Of a DNA stretch of 5,651 nucleotides, positions 1-5,651 are shown piece after piece (positions within the stretch are counted from its first letter, which is position 1; the number at the start of each line of letters is the position of its first letter). The translations under genes were made by a program, and so were the position numbers. Where the stretch lies: NCBI GenBank assembly GCA_007126995.1, contig SLAD01000008.1, positions 1-5,651 on the forward strand. Reading direction: 5' to 3'. Source of the stretch: Kiritimatiellia bacterium. GTDB taxonomy: Bacteria > Verrucomicrobiota > Kiritimatiellia > SLAD01. Under the pieces are notes generated by a model. That model did not search any database. It was not told the DNA's origin and worked only from the letters and a program-made list of their open reading frames with translations.

Positions 1-2148
1 CCCACGATGGATGTGGCGCACATCAATGGCATGGACTTCTTCTTCAACCATGAACACCGGCAAATCGGCGTGCGCACCTATTACCAAGAGGAAACCCCGG
101 AGGGTAATGGGAACTTCAATACCCGCACACATTCGGGCACCCATACCCTTCCCCCGAAAGGGTCCTGGATGCATGTGGCCGTCACGTTTGACGGCACGGA
201 TACCGGCAATGCGCCCAAGTTCTATCTGAACGGCGAGGAGCTGAACATGCCAAATCCCGTCATGGGGGGGACCGGCGGATATCCGTACATGGCCCGCATG
301 CACTCAGGATTCCAGTCCACGGTCGGCGCGCGCGCGATGTATCCCACACAGGGTATGCATGACGGGACCATCGACCAGTTCCTGGTCTATGACCGGGTAC
401 TGGATGCGGACGATATCCGCAGGGTGTACGAGAGCAATTTGGGCAACTTCGCGCCCGTGGTGGATGCGGGCCCCGACCTGGAGACCGAAACCGGCGAAAC
501 AATTGCCCTGCAAGGCAGTGTGCATGACGACGGATTGCCTTTCGGCCCCGGCGCGCTCACCATCGCTTGGAGCAAGCTCAATGGCCCCGCGGGACCATCG
601 TGGGAAGACATTTCCTCGCCCACCACGGAGGTGACCTTTGTCAATGCCGGCATATACACGTTCCGGCTGGAAGCCTTTGACGGGGCGCTGACCTCCTACG
701 ATATCGTGACCGTCACCGTGACCGGCGACGACATTCATTATCCGCCCACCGCCCACGACGTCACGGTCAGCGGCACGCTTCAAGTCGGCCACACGCTTTC
801 ACTCTCCTACGACTATGCGGATGCCAATGACGCGCCGGAAGACACCTCGCCCTCCGGCACGTCCTTCCGCTGGCTGCGCGGTGCGACACCGGACGGCACG
901 TATAGCGTGATACCCGGCGCGACCGCCACCGAGTATACGCTCGTTTCCGCAGACTACGGACACTATCTGCGCGCAGAAGTCACGCCGCGCGCCCTGATCG
1001 AACCCTACACCGGCGATCCCGAGCTAAGTCCGCCCGTTGGCCCGGTCCTGCATTCCGCGCACACGACTTTTCCGGTCGCCGACGGGCTCCTCGCCTTTTG
1101 GCCATTCGATGATCGCGTCTCCCCCACCGCCGACTGGTCGCCGAATCAGTTTCATGCCAGCCTTGTCGGCGACACCGCATTTGCGCCGGACGGACATCAT
1201 GGCAGCGCGTTGCTGCCCGTCGCGGGGGGCGGCACGACCGCCTCCTTCGCCGCCGCGCCCGCCAGCAATTTCACGTTTACCGCCTGGGTGCGCCACAACA
1301 CGTACACGACGGATGTGAACGAAATCATCGTCGGCCAGCATTGGGATAGTTTCGCCTTCTACGTCGCGACCGGATTCAACAACGGACAACTACGTATTCA
1401 GTTCAAAGACGACAACAATGCGCAGTATAATGCCAATTACAACGACGCGCGCGATTTCATCCCAGCCGGTCAATGGGTGCATCTGGCGGCCGTGCGGGAC
1501 GGCTCCACCTTCCGGCTATATGTGAACGGTGTGCTGCGCGCCCCGAGCTGGACCAACGGAGCGGGCACCGAGCCGATCGCAGCGAATGCGCAACCCGTGC
1601 GCGTTGGCCACATGCCGGGCGCGGCGCACTGGGACGGGCTCATCGACCAAGTGACCCTGCATAACCGGGCCTTATCGGAGGAAGAAATCAGCACGGTGAT
1701 GCATTTCGATCCCGGCACGTATTCGCCACCGCCCAAAAGTTACGCACAGTGGGCGGACATCGTCTTCGCACATCTTGAGGGGGGCGCGTCGCATCCGGAT
1801 GCCGACCCGATGGCGGATCCCGACGAAGACGGCGTGGTGAATCTACTAGAACATGCTTTGGGCGGGGATCCCTTCGAACCCAACACCGCGCCCAAGCCCG
1901 CAGGCGCCTGGATTGAAGACAATGGCGACGTCTATTTTCTGCTCGTCATCCCGCGCAACCCGGACGCCACGGACGTGCTGTATCAAGCTGAATTCACGAC
2001 CGACTTGGTTGATCCGGATTGGAGCAGTGCCGAGACCGTGATTGTGACCGACACACCGGCGCTACTGACGATTCGCGATTCCATCCCGGCCCATCTGCTG
2101 CAGCGACGCTATGCCCGGCTGCGTGTGGAGTTGCAATCGGGACTCTAA
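1..2148 (+). CDS. Modular LamG / PKD-Ig / EF-hand-like secreted protein, 5' partial
   Basis: The reading frame is open to the left edge, so the true start is outside and the ATG at position 7 is probably internal; residues below count from that ATG. Residues about 1-145 are the end of a LamG-like (concanavalin-fold) domain, with the 'GSWMHVAVTFDG', 'FYLNGEE' and 'TIDQFLVYDRVLDADDI' signatures. Residues 148-238 resemble a PKD/K319L-like Ig domain ('PVVDAGPDLETETGETIALQG'). Residues 245-347 resemble the bacterial Ig-like repeat with 'FRWLRG', 'IPGATATEYTL' and 'ADYGHYLRAEVTP'. Residues 358-567 form a second, complete LamG domain ('GLLAFWPFDD', 'GQWVHLAAVRDG', 'GLIDQVTLHNRALSEEEI'). Residues 604-615 fit an EF-hand loop exactly (D604, D606, D608, G609, E615), followed by a beta-rich C-terminal module. 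No catalytic domain is visible; one could lie upstream. Export and carbohydrate binding or adhesion are inferred from the architecture, since the signal peptide would be off-window. The stop codon overlaps the end of the opposing antitoxin gene. Confidence 0.85.
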   Translation, partial: PTMDVAHINGMDFFFNHEHRQIGVRTYYQEETPEGNGNFNTRTHSGTHTLPPKGSWMHVAVTFDGTDTGNAPKFYLNGEELNMPNPVMGGTGGYPYMARMHSGFQSTVGARAMYPTQGMHDGTIDQFLVYDRVLDADDIRRVYESNLGNFAPVVDAGPDLETETGETIALQGSVHDDGLPFGPGALTIAWSKLNGPAGPSWEDISSPTTEVTFVNAGIYTFRLEAFDGALTSYDIVTVTVTGDDIHYPPTAHDVTVSGTLQVGHTLSLSYDYADANDAPEDTSPSGTSFRWLRGATPDGTYSVIPGATATEYTLVSADYGHYLRAEVTPRALIEPYTGDPELSPPVGPVLHSAHTTFPVADGLLAFWPFDDRVSPTADWSPNQFHASLVGDTAFAPDGHHGSALLPVAGGGTTASFAAAPASNFTFTAWVRHNTYTTDVNEIIVGQHWDSFAFYVATGFNNGQLRIQFKDDNNAQYNANYNDARDFIPAGQWVHLAAVRDGSTFRLYVNGVLRAPSWTNGAGTEPIAANAQPVRVGHMPGAAHWDGLIDQVTLHNRALSEEEISTVMHFDPGTYSPPPKSYAQWADIVFAHLEGGASHPDADPMADPDEDGVVNLLEHALGGDPFEPNTAPKPAGAWIEDNGDVYFLLVIPRNPDATDVLYQAEFTTDLVDPDWSSAETVIVTDTPALLTIRDSIPAHLLQRRYARLRVELQSGL

Positions 2149-2435
2149 TGAGCAGCTTTTGGCCTCCGGCGCTCCGACTCGATGCCCCATGAAAGATACA
2201 GCTTGGCTAAACTTTGATACGGAACATCTCGTTTGTTGGCCAAGACTTTGAGTTCGTCGATCATATCCTCAGGCAGGCGAATAGATATGGACTTCAGAGA
2301 AGGCTTCAGATTAGGGAAAGTGGCCCTCTTGCGTTGCGCCGTGTCAAAATAGTCCAAAGGTGAATGCGTCGACCAGAAGGCTCGTTCTGCGTCTTCGTCT
2401 TTGAATCGTGGCCGCTTCTTATTCCTGGTCTTCAT
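2145..2435 (-). CDS. brnA: BrnA/CopG-type ribbon-helix-helix antitoxin
   Basis: This 96-residue protein is the likely antitoxin partner of the upstream BrnT. Residues 11-31 carry the 'FKDEDAERAFWSTHSPLDYFD' N-terminal signature seen in CopG-type antitoxins paired with BrnT. Residues 41-84 hold the ribbon-helix-helix: a DNA-contacting strand ('KSISIRLPE', 48-56) and two helices ending in 'PYQSLAKLYLSWGI'. In known BrnTA systems the antitoxin binds the toxin and represses the shared promoter; that role is inferred here. The start is well supported: AAGGAG lies 10 nt upstream of the ATG, inside the 3' end of brnT, and the genes overlap by 17 bp, suggesting translational coupling. The gene ends tail to tail with the LamG gene, sharing 4 bp. 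GC content (about 50%) is lower than in the neighbouring genes. The family assignment is firm; whether to call it BrnA or simply a CopG-family antitoxin is a naming question. Confidence 0.88.
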   Translation of the reverse strand: MKTRNKKRPRFKDEDAERAFWSTHSPLDYFDTAQRKRATFPNLKPSLKSISIRLPEDMIDELKVLANKRDVPYQSLAKLYLSWGIESERRRPKAAH

Positions 2436-2715
2436 AATACTTCCGCTCCTTCCGGTTCATGTCGCGGGCCGAAATAACTCGTATCTTCTCACCCCTCATG
2501 GTGAAGATCACCACCAGCGTCCGAGCGTTGTCGGTCTTCCCGAACGCAGCATACCGATCCTCCGCCACGGAATGGACGGGATCGTCAAGCACAATCAAGG
2601 GCTCGTTGAAAAATATCTGTTCAGCCTCGCCGTTGAGAACCCCGTGCTTGAGGTTTTTGTCCCGATTACCATCATCCCAGTCGAAACTGGAAAACGCTGG
2701 GAACGCACGCTTCAT
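2419..2715 (-). CDS. brnT: BrnT-family ribonuclease toxin
   Basis: A 98-residue protein of the BrnT family, RelE-fold toxins that cleave RNA and inhibit translation. Family marks in order: 'FDWDDGNRDKNLKHGV' (11-26, matching the usual F-E-W-D...N..KHGV start), 'LDDPVHS' (43-49), 'AEDRYAAFGKT' (51-61), and the C-terminal 'MRGEKIRVISAR' with 'ERKYYED' (73-96). All hallmark segments are present, so the toxin looks intact. I place the start at the ATG at 2713-2715 because it lies ten residues before the conserved 'FDWD'. The frame stays open up to 2781, but that longer version would translate through the promoter and add 22 residues with no family similarity. A GTG directly before the ATG (2716-2718) is an alternative. 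No Shine-Dalgarno sequence precedes either start. brnT is the first gene of the operon and overlaps brnA by 17 bp, the usual toxin-first BrnTA order. Confidence 0.9.
   Translation of the reverse strand: MKRAFPAFSSFDWDDGNRDKNLKHGVLNGEAEQIFFNEPLIVLDDPVHSVAEDRYAAFGKTDNARTLVVIFTMRGEKIRVISARDMNRKERKYYEDQE
2446..2451 (-). promoter_or_regulatory. Shine-Dalgarno site of brnA
   Basis: On the minus strand AAGGAG lies 10 nt before the brnA ATG (2433-2435), followed closely by a second purine patch, CGGAAG. The site is inside the brnT coding region, which fits translation of the antitoxin from the same mRNA as the toxin. It contrasts with brnT, which has no such site. Confidence 0.6.
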
Positions 2716-2721
2716 CACGAT

Positions 2722-2750
2722 AATGTATATTGGCGCAATATACTTGTCAA
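2722..2750 (-). promoter_or_regulatory. Promoter of the brnTA operon
   Basis: On the minus strand a perfect -35 box TTGACA (2745-2750) is followed by a 17-nt spacer and a -10 box TACATT (2722-2727, 4 of 6 matches to TATAAT). The expected transcription start, about 7 nt past the -10 box, falls at or within a few bases of the brnT ATG at 2715. The toxin message would then have almost no leader. The boxes and spacing are seen in the sequence; activity and the exact start are inferred. Confidence 0.65.
2725..2743. promoter_or_regulatory. Perfect inverted repeat, probable BrnA operator
   Basis: GTATATTG-GCG-CAATATAC is a perfect 8-bp inverted repeat with a 3-bp centre. It fills the spacer between the -35 and -10 boxes of the brnTA promoter and overlaps the -10 box by 3 bp. 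Ribbon-helix-helix antitoxins bind short palindromes as dimers of dimers, and BrnA-type proteins are known to repress their own operon, so this is the natural autorepression site. A protein bound here would directly block RNA polymerase. It could also affect the divergent hydrolase gene on the plus strand. The repeat is certain; the binding protein is inferred. Confidence 0.65.
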
Positions 2751-2846
2751 CGGATGATTTCCGCTGTTCGACGCAATGCACTTGTTATCAAAGAGCGAGA
2801 AGGATTAGCATCGACTGCCGAGCAATTGAAAAACGTTTGCAGACCC

Positions 2847-3812
2847 ATGTTCCATAAAGAAGGCTATCATTTAGGCGATACGTGGTATCAGATCGCGGAC
2901 GACCGCGCGCATCTGTATTTTCTGACCTGCCCCGATAGTGTCGAACGTCATACCTGCTGGTCCATCGGGCACGCTTCCAGCGCAGATCTCATTAACTGGC
3001 AAGACCACGGTTTGCTCTTCGACTCCAAGCCGGACGATCCCGAATGGTCCTGTCTATCCACCGGTTCGGTTTGTCGTTTCGGGGATCGTTGGGTGATGGC
3101 TTTCCTGCGCAATCATAATCAACCGGACCCGCGCACGGCATATGCGGAATCGGACGACCTGTTTCACTGGACTTTGCTGCCCGATGCGGGCACCGGCATC
3201 GACGATGTTGTGTACACCCGACGCGGCAGCAAACCGTTCAAGAATCCGCGCTGGCGCGACCCGTTTCTCTTCGAGGAAGATGGCTGGCTATATCAATGGA
3301 TTACGGCCGCGGTGGAAGCGTTGCCGGACAACGCCGACGGCGTGGTCGGCGTGATGCGCACGCGCGATCTGAAGACCTGGGAAATCTTGCCGCCGCTGCA
3401 AACGCCGCCGCTCGGCACCGATCTCGAATGTCCTAAGGGTTACCGCATCGACGGTCAATACCATCTGCTGGTCTCGTTGTTCGATGTCCTGCAAGCCCCG
3501 GACTTCGCAGCCAAACAACCGCCGAGGTTGAATCCCAACACCACGTTCAGCTTGGTTTCGGATACGCTGGCTGGCCCTTATCGCTATGGGGGTGATGGAC
3601 GGGTCTTGCCCTTCGATGCGCCTGGCATCCCTTACGCGTGTGAGGCCATCTGTTTCAATGGACAATGGTACCTGCTCGGCACCTGCTGGCATCGACACAA
3701 GCCGGATCACATCTGCGACCCGATCCCGTTGAAGGTTACCGAAACTGGGTTGCGGGCGGCGGTGGAAGAGGTGCGATTTAGTGGATCCGAGCAGGCTCCA
3801 GCAAAACCTTGA
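2847..3812 (+). CDS. GH32-like single-domain beta-propeller glycoside hydrolase
   Basis: A 321-residue protein that looks like the five-bladed propeller of clan GH-J (GH32/68), with repeated blade motifs such as 'SIGHASSADLINWQDHG', 'AYAESDDLFHWTL' and 'VMRTRDLKTWEIL'. Three acidic positions line up with the GH32 triad: D11 in 'YHLGDTWY' (nucleophile position), D138 in 'WRDPFLF' (RDP motif) and E194 in 'DLECPKGY' (EC motif, acid/base). The spacing resembles Thermotoga invertase (D17, D138, E190, from memory). The usual WMNDPNG signature is replaced around D11, and the C-terminal beta-sandwich of classical GH32 enzymes is absent, so the substrate need not be a fructan. No signal peptide is evident, suggesting a cytoplasmic enzyme. 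The start is uncertain: no Shine-Dalgarno precedes this ATG, and the frame is open back to ATGs at 2754 and 2730. I prefer 2847 because the propeller begins there and the upstream codons are AT-rich and overlap the brnT promoter. A GH43-like assignment is the alternative. Confidence 0.75.
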   Translation: MFHKEGYHLGDTWYQIADDRAHLYFLTCPDSVERHTCWSIGHASSADLINWQDHGLLFDSKPDDPEWSCLSTGSVCRFGDRWVMAFLRNHNQPDPRTAYAESDDLFHWTLLPDAGTGIDDVVYTRRGSKPFKNPRWRDPFLFEEDGWLYQWITAAVEALPDNADGVVGVMRTRDLKTWEILPPLQTPPLGTDLECPKGYRIDGQYHLLVSLFDVLQAPDFAAKQPPRLNPNTTFSLVSDTLAGPYRYGGDGRVLPFDAPGIPYACEAICFNGQWYLLGTCWHRHKPDHICDPIPLKVTETGLRAAVEEVRFSGSEQAPAKP

Positions 3813-3822
3813 GTCAACCAGT

Positions 3823-3880
3823 GCAAGGACAGGAATGTCCTTGCTCCAACAGATGGGAACATGGGCATTCCTGCCCATGT
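3823..3880. repeat. REP/BIME-like pair of inverted hairpins
   Basis: Two perfect 9-bp-stem, 4-nt-loop hairpins occupy the gap between convergent genes: 3823-3844 (loop GGAA) and 3859-3880 (loop TTCC), separated by 14 nt. The second is an inverted copy of the first: its reverse complement shares the core GGRCAGGAATGYCC, 16 of 22 positions are identical, and all six differences fall into three compensated stem pairs. Neither stem is followed by a T-tract, so intrinsic termination is not indicated, though the stems could protect 3' ends of either transcript. The arrangement resembles the paired palindromic elements (BIMEs) found between convergent genes. A related copy elsewhere in the genome is expected but cannot be seen here. 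Confidence 0.65.
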
Positions 3881-3928
3881 ATGCGGGCGGCGGCTGCAAG
3901 GAGGCAACGAGCTGCCACACCATCGCTT

Positions 3929-5651
3929 TCACTCTGCTGCGCCGCCCATCCGCACCTTCTCCCGTTCCACCCGTGCTAAGTAATCTTCATACGCCTGATC
4001 GAAGCCGCTGCGCAAGCGATTGTGCGGGGACGGACGATTGAAACGATCCTGCGCGTCGGGAATGCCCGATATCTCTACCCAAAAACGGCACACCAAATCG
4101 CGCCAGCGCTCGGCGTGGTATTCCTGCTGTACCAGTTTTTCGTACACATGCGCCCATCGCTCCAGGTCCATACGTCCATGCAGGGCGCGCCACTGGTGCC
4201 GATACCCGCGCACCGTTTCAACGCCTTCACAATAGTGGTCATAGAGCTGCTGGATCAGCGGCTTGCCATTGGGTAACTGATGCGTCCACAGCAAATGATG
4301 GAAGTACAGCAGGAAGCGCAGCGGACAGGTGGCCGGATTTTCGTACCCCGCGACGACATCGGCGGGATAGAGACCGAGATAGCCGCTGCCGGTCTCGGAG
4401 GTGCGATCCACCCCGATACCGTCCCGCGTGATACCGGCTCCACGATGATTCACCCACGGGTCCGGTTCCGCATGATGCAGCGACTCGGAAATAAACATCA
4501 TGCCCATCGGCATGGTGTAGCTCGCCACCGTATCGTAGCTATGCGCCATGATCGCGGATACCGGCGGCGCAGCTTCTGGCCCGAACAGTTGCACAGTGTA
4601 CTCATCCAACAGACCCGACGGCTCGGCGTCTGGTTGCCACGCCAGCCGACCGTACGTGTACAGGCTGCCTCCATGCAGCAGATGCCCGAACCAATTGCGC
4701 GCATTACTGATATGGGCCACGGCGGTAATGGCATCCAAGCGCTGCGACAACGGGCCGTGATCCAAGCCCCGGGAAGGAAAGTTCAGGATGTGATGAAAGT
4801 AGGGCCCTTCCCAGTTCAAGTGTTTGTCATAACCGCTGTACTCCTTTGTCAGCGCGAACTCACAACAGACGCGTGTCTGGGAAAGTTTGCCGAACAGCGC
4901 GTGGGCGGGTTCCCATACTTGAAAATCAATCGCGGAACACTTGACCTGCAGGATCACATTTTCCTCGAACGAGCCATCGAGATGCATGAATTCGTAGGAC
5001 GCATGATTCGCGCGATCCGCGCGCGCTTTGGGATCGGGGCATTTGTCGCTAAGATCGCGACCATACACAAAGGCACGCCACAGCAGGATTCCGCCGTGCG
5101 GCGCCAGCGCACGGGCTAGACAAGCGCTGCCCTCGACGTGGGTACGGCCATAGGTGCCCGGGCCCGGCTTGCCCTCGCTGTCCGCCTTGACCACGAACCC
5201 GCCGAAGTCGGGAATCAACGCATAGATTTCATCCGCCTTACGCCGCCACCAATCCTGCACCTCTGCATCCAGCGGGTCGGCGGTATCCAAGCCATCGAGG
5301 AAAACCGGCGACGCAAAATTCACACTCACAAACAAACGGATGCCCCATTTGCGCAGGATCGCGGCCAGCGAGGCGAGTCCCTTGATCGTGTCCGGAGCAA
5401 GGATTTCGGGTTCGGCATTGACGTTGTTGACGCAGGTGGCGTTGAGTCCCACCGAGGCCAACAGCCGGGCGTAATCCTCGTAGCGCGGGTTAGGTCGGGT
5501 AAGGTCGGTCCAGTCGAAAATCGTGTCACCGCCTTTCACGCGCTCAATGCTGCCATGCACCGGATCACAGACCAGGTTGTCCCAGTGATTGAGCATACGC
5601 AAGGGAATGGCCGGCACAAATTCGCCGGTCGGGGGCGCACCACAATTAATC
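3929..5651 (-). CDS. aguA: GH67 alpha-glucuronidase, 5' partial
   Basis: The enzyme hydrolyses the alpha-1,2 bond releasing (4-O-methyl)glucuronic acid from the terminal xylose of aldouronic acids, a late step of glucuronoxylan breakdown, usually in the cytoplasm. The frame is open to the right edge, so the N-terminal domain (roughly 120-150 residues) is missing and the GTG at 5615-5617 is only an internal codon. Counting from that codon, the catalytic TIM barrel opens with 'IPLRMLNHWDN' (4-14). The catalytic acids fall at E148 ('VKADSEGKPGP'), D231 ('QVKCSAIDFQ') and E259 ('FALTKEYSG'). The 28-residue gap between the last two equals D364-E392 of the Geobacillus enzyme (from memory). The C-terminal helical dimerisation domain follows from about 320, with 'GRLAWQPDAEPSGLLDEY', 'DGIGVDRTSETGS' and 'LLYFHHLLW'. 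Differences from the common pattern include 'SIERVKGGDTIFDW' in place of SIERGYAG. It converges on the GH32-like gene across the hairpin repeat. Confidence 0.93.
   Translation of the reverse strand, partial: INCGAPPTGEFVPAIPLRMLNHWDNLVCDPVHGSIERVKGGDTIFDWTDLTRPNPRYEDYARLLASVGLNATCVNNVNAEPEILAPDTIKGLASLAAILRKWGIRLFVSVNFASPVFLDGLDTADPLDAEVQDWWRRKADEIYALIPDFGGFVVKADSEGKPGPGTYGRTHVEGSACLARALAPHGGILLWRAFVYGRDLSDKCPDPKARADRANHASYEFMHLDGSFEENVILQVKCSAIDFQVWEPAHALFGKLSQTRVCCEFALTKEYSGYDKHLNWEGPYFHHILNFPSRGLDHGPLSQRLDAITAVAHISNARNWFGHLLHGGSLYTYGRLAWQPDAEPSGLLDEYTVQLFGPEAAPPVSAIMAHSYDTVASYTMPMGMMFISESLHHAEPDPWVNHRGAGITRDGIGVDRTSETGSGYLGLYPADVVAGYENPATCPLRFLLYFHHLLWTHQLPNGKPLIQQLYDHYCEGVETVRGYRHQWRALHGRMDLERWAHVYEKLVQQEYHAERWRDLVCRFWVEISGIPDAQDRFNRPSPHNRLRSGFDQAYEDYLARVEREKVRMGGAAE

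Noticed and set aside
264..270. Run of seven G as a possible phase-variable tract
   Set aside because: The reading frame is intact across it, the run is short for slippage control, and GC-rich DNA produces such runs by chance.
2716..2781. Longer brnT starting at 2781
   Set aside because: The 22 extra residues would be encoded by the operator and the -35/-10 boxes and do not resemble the BrnT N-terminus.
2401..2857. Two plus-strand open frames (118 and 132 residues) over brnTA
   Set aside because: They are antisense to the BrnT and BrnA families, which show clear hallmark motifs on the minus strand; the plus-strand products show none.
3823..3880. Hairpins as a bidirectional intrinsic terminator
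   Set aside because: The stems are perfect, but neither side has a run of T after the stem on either strand; a REP/BIME-like element explains the inverted copy relationship better.
3889..3916. Possible third stem GGCGGC / GCTGCC in the intergenic gap
   Set aside because: Only 6 bp with a wobble pair and a loop longer than 15 nt, and unlike the two neighbouring hairpins; too weak to call.
3288..3932. 214-residue open frame antisense to the GH32-like gene
   Set aside because: It covers the catalytic RDP and EC motifs of the plus-strand gene and the hairpin repeats, and resembles no known family.
4280..5119. 279-residue open frame antisense to the GH67 gene
   Set aside because: It lies wholly within strongly conserved GH67 coding sequence, has no recognisable domain and has the Arg-, His- and Gln-rich makeup of an antisense shadow in GC-rich DNA.

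Overview
The window looks like a piece of a polysaccharide-degrading bacterium of the Verrucomicrobiota type (Opitutae-like). I infer this from the C-terminal 'DPDEDGVVNLLEHALGGDP' segment of the first protein, which is typical of large secreted proteins in that group, from the LamG-rich architecture, and from the mix of glycoside hydrolases with a BrnT/BrnA toxin-antitoxin pair. No rRNA or other phylogenetic marker is present, so the placement is tentative.

Layout: (1) 1-2148, plus strand: the 3' part of a large modular, probably secreted protein (LamG, PKD/Ig-like, Ig-like, LamG, EF-hand-like loop, terminal beta-rich module). Its start lies outside the window. (2) 2145-2715, minus strand: a BrnT-type ribonuclease toxin followed by its CopG/BrnA-type antitoxin, overlapping by 17 bp. 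The module has its own promoter at 2722-2750, with a perfect 8-3-8 inverted repeat between the -35 and -10 boxes. Base composition here is about 50% GC (hand count, 2161-2460) against about 61% in the first gene (361-660), so the module looks like an inserted cassette. (3) 2847-3812, plus strand: a single-domain five-bladed beta-propeller glycoside hydrolase related to GH32, with a recognisable Asp / RDP / EC(P) triad. (4) 3813-3928: a short convergent intergenic gap holding two 22-nt hairpins that are inverted copies of one another. They differ only at compensated stem pairs, and I read them as a REP/BIME-like element. (5) 3929-5651, minus strand: most of a GH67 alpha-glucuronidase, lacking only its N-terminal domain, which lies beyond the right edge.

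How the genes may work together: GH67 removes (4-O-methyl)glucuronic acid from xylo-oligosaccharides, and the GH32-like propeller probably acts on another oligosaccharide. The LamG protein may be a surface or secreted carbohydrate-binding or adhesive factor. This resembles a carbohydrate-utilisation neighbourhood into which a toxin-antitoxin module has been inserted. No CRISPR array, tRNA, rRNA or complete transposable element was seen. The most unusual structures are the covarying hairpin pair at 3823-3880 and the compact brnT promoter/operator, which predicts a nearly leaderless toxin mRNA.
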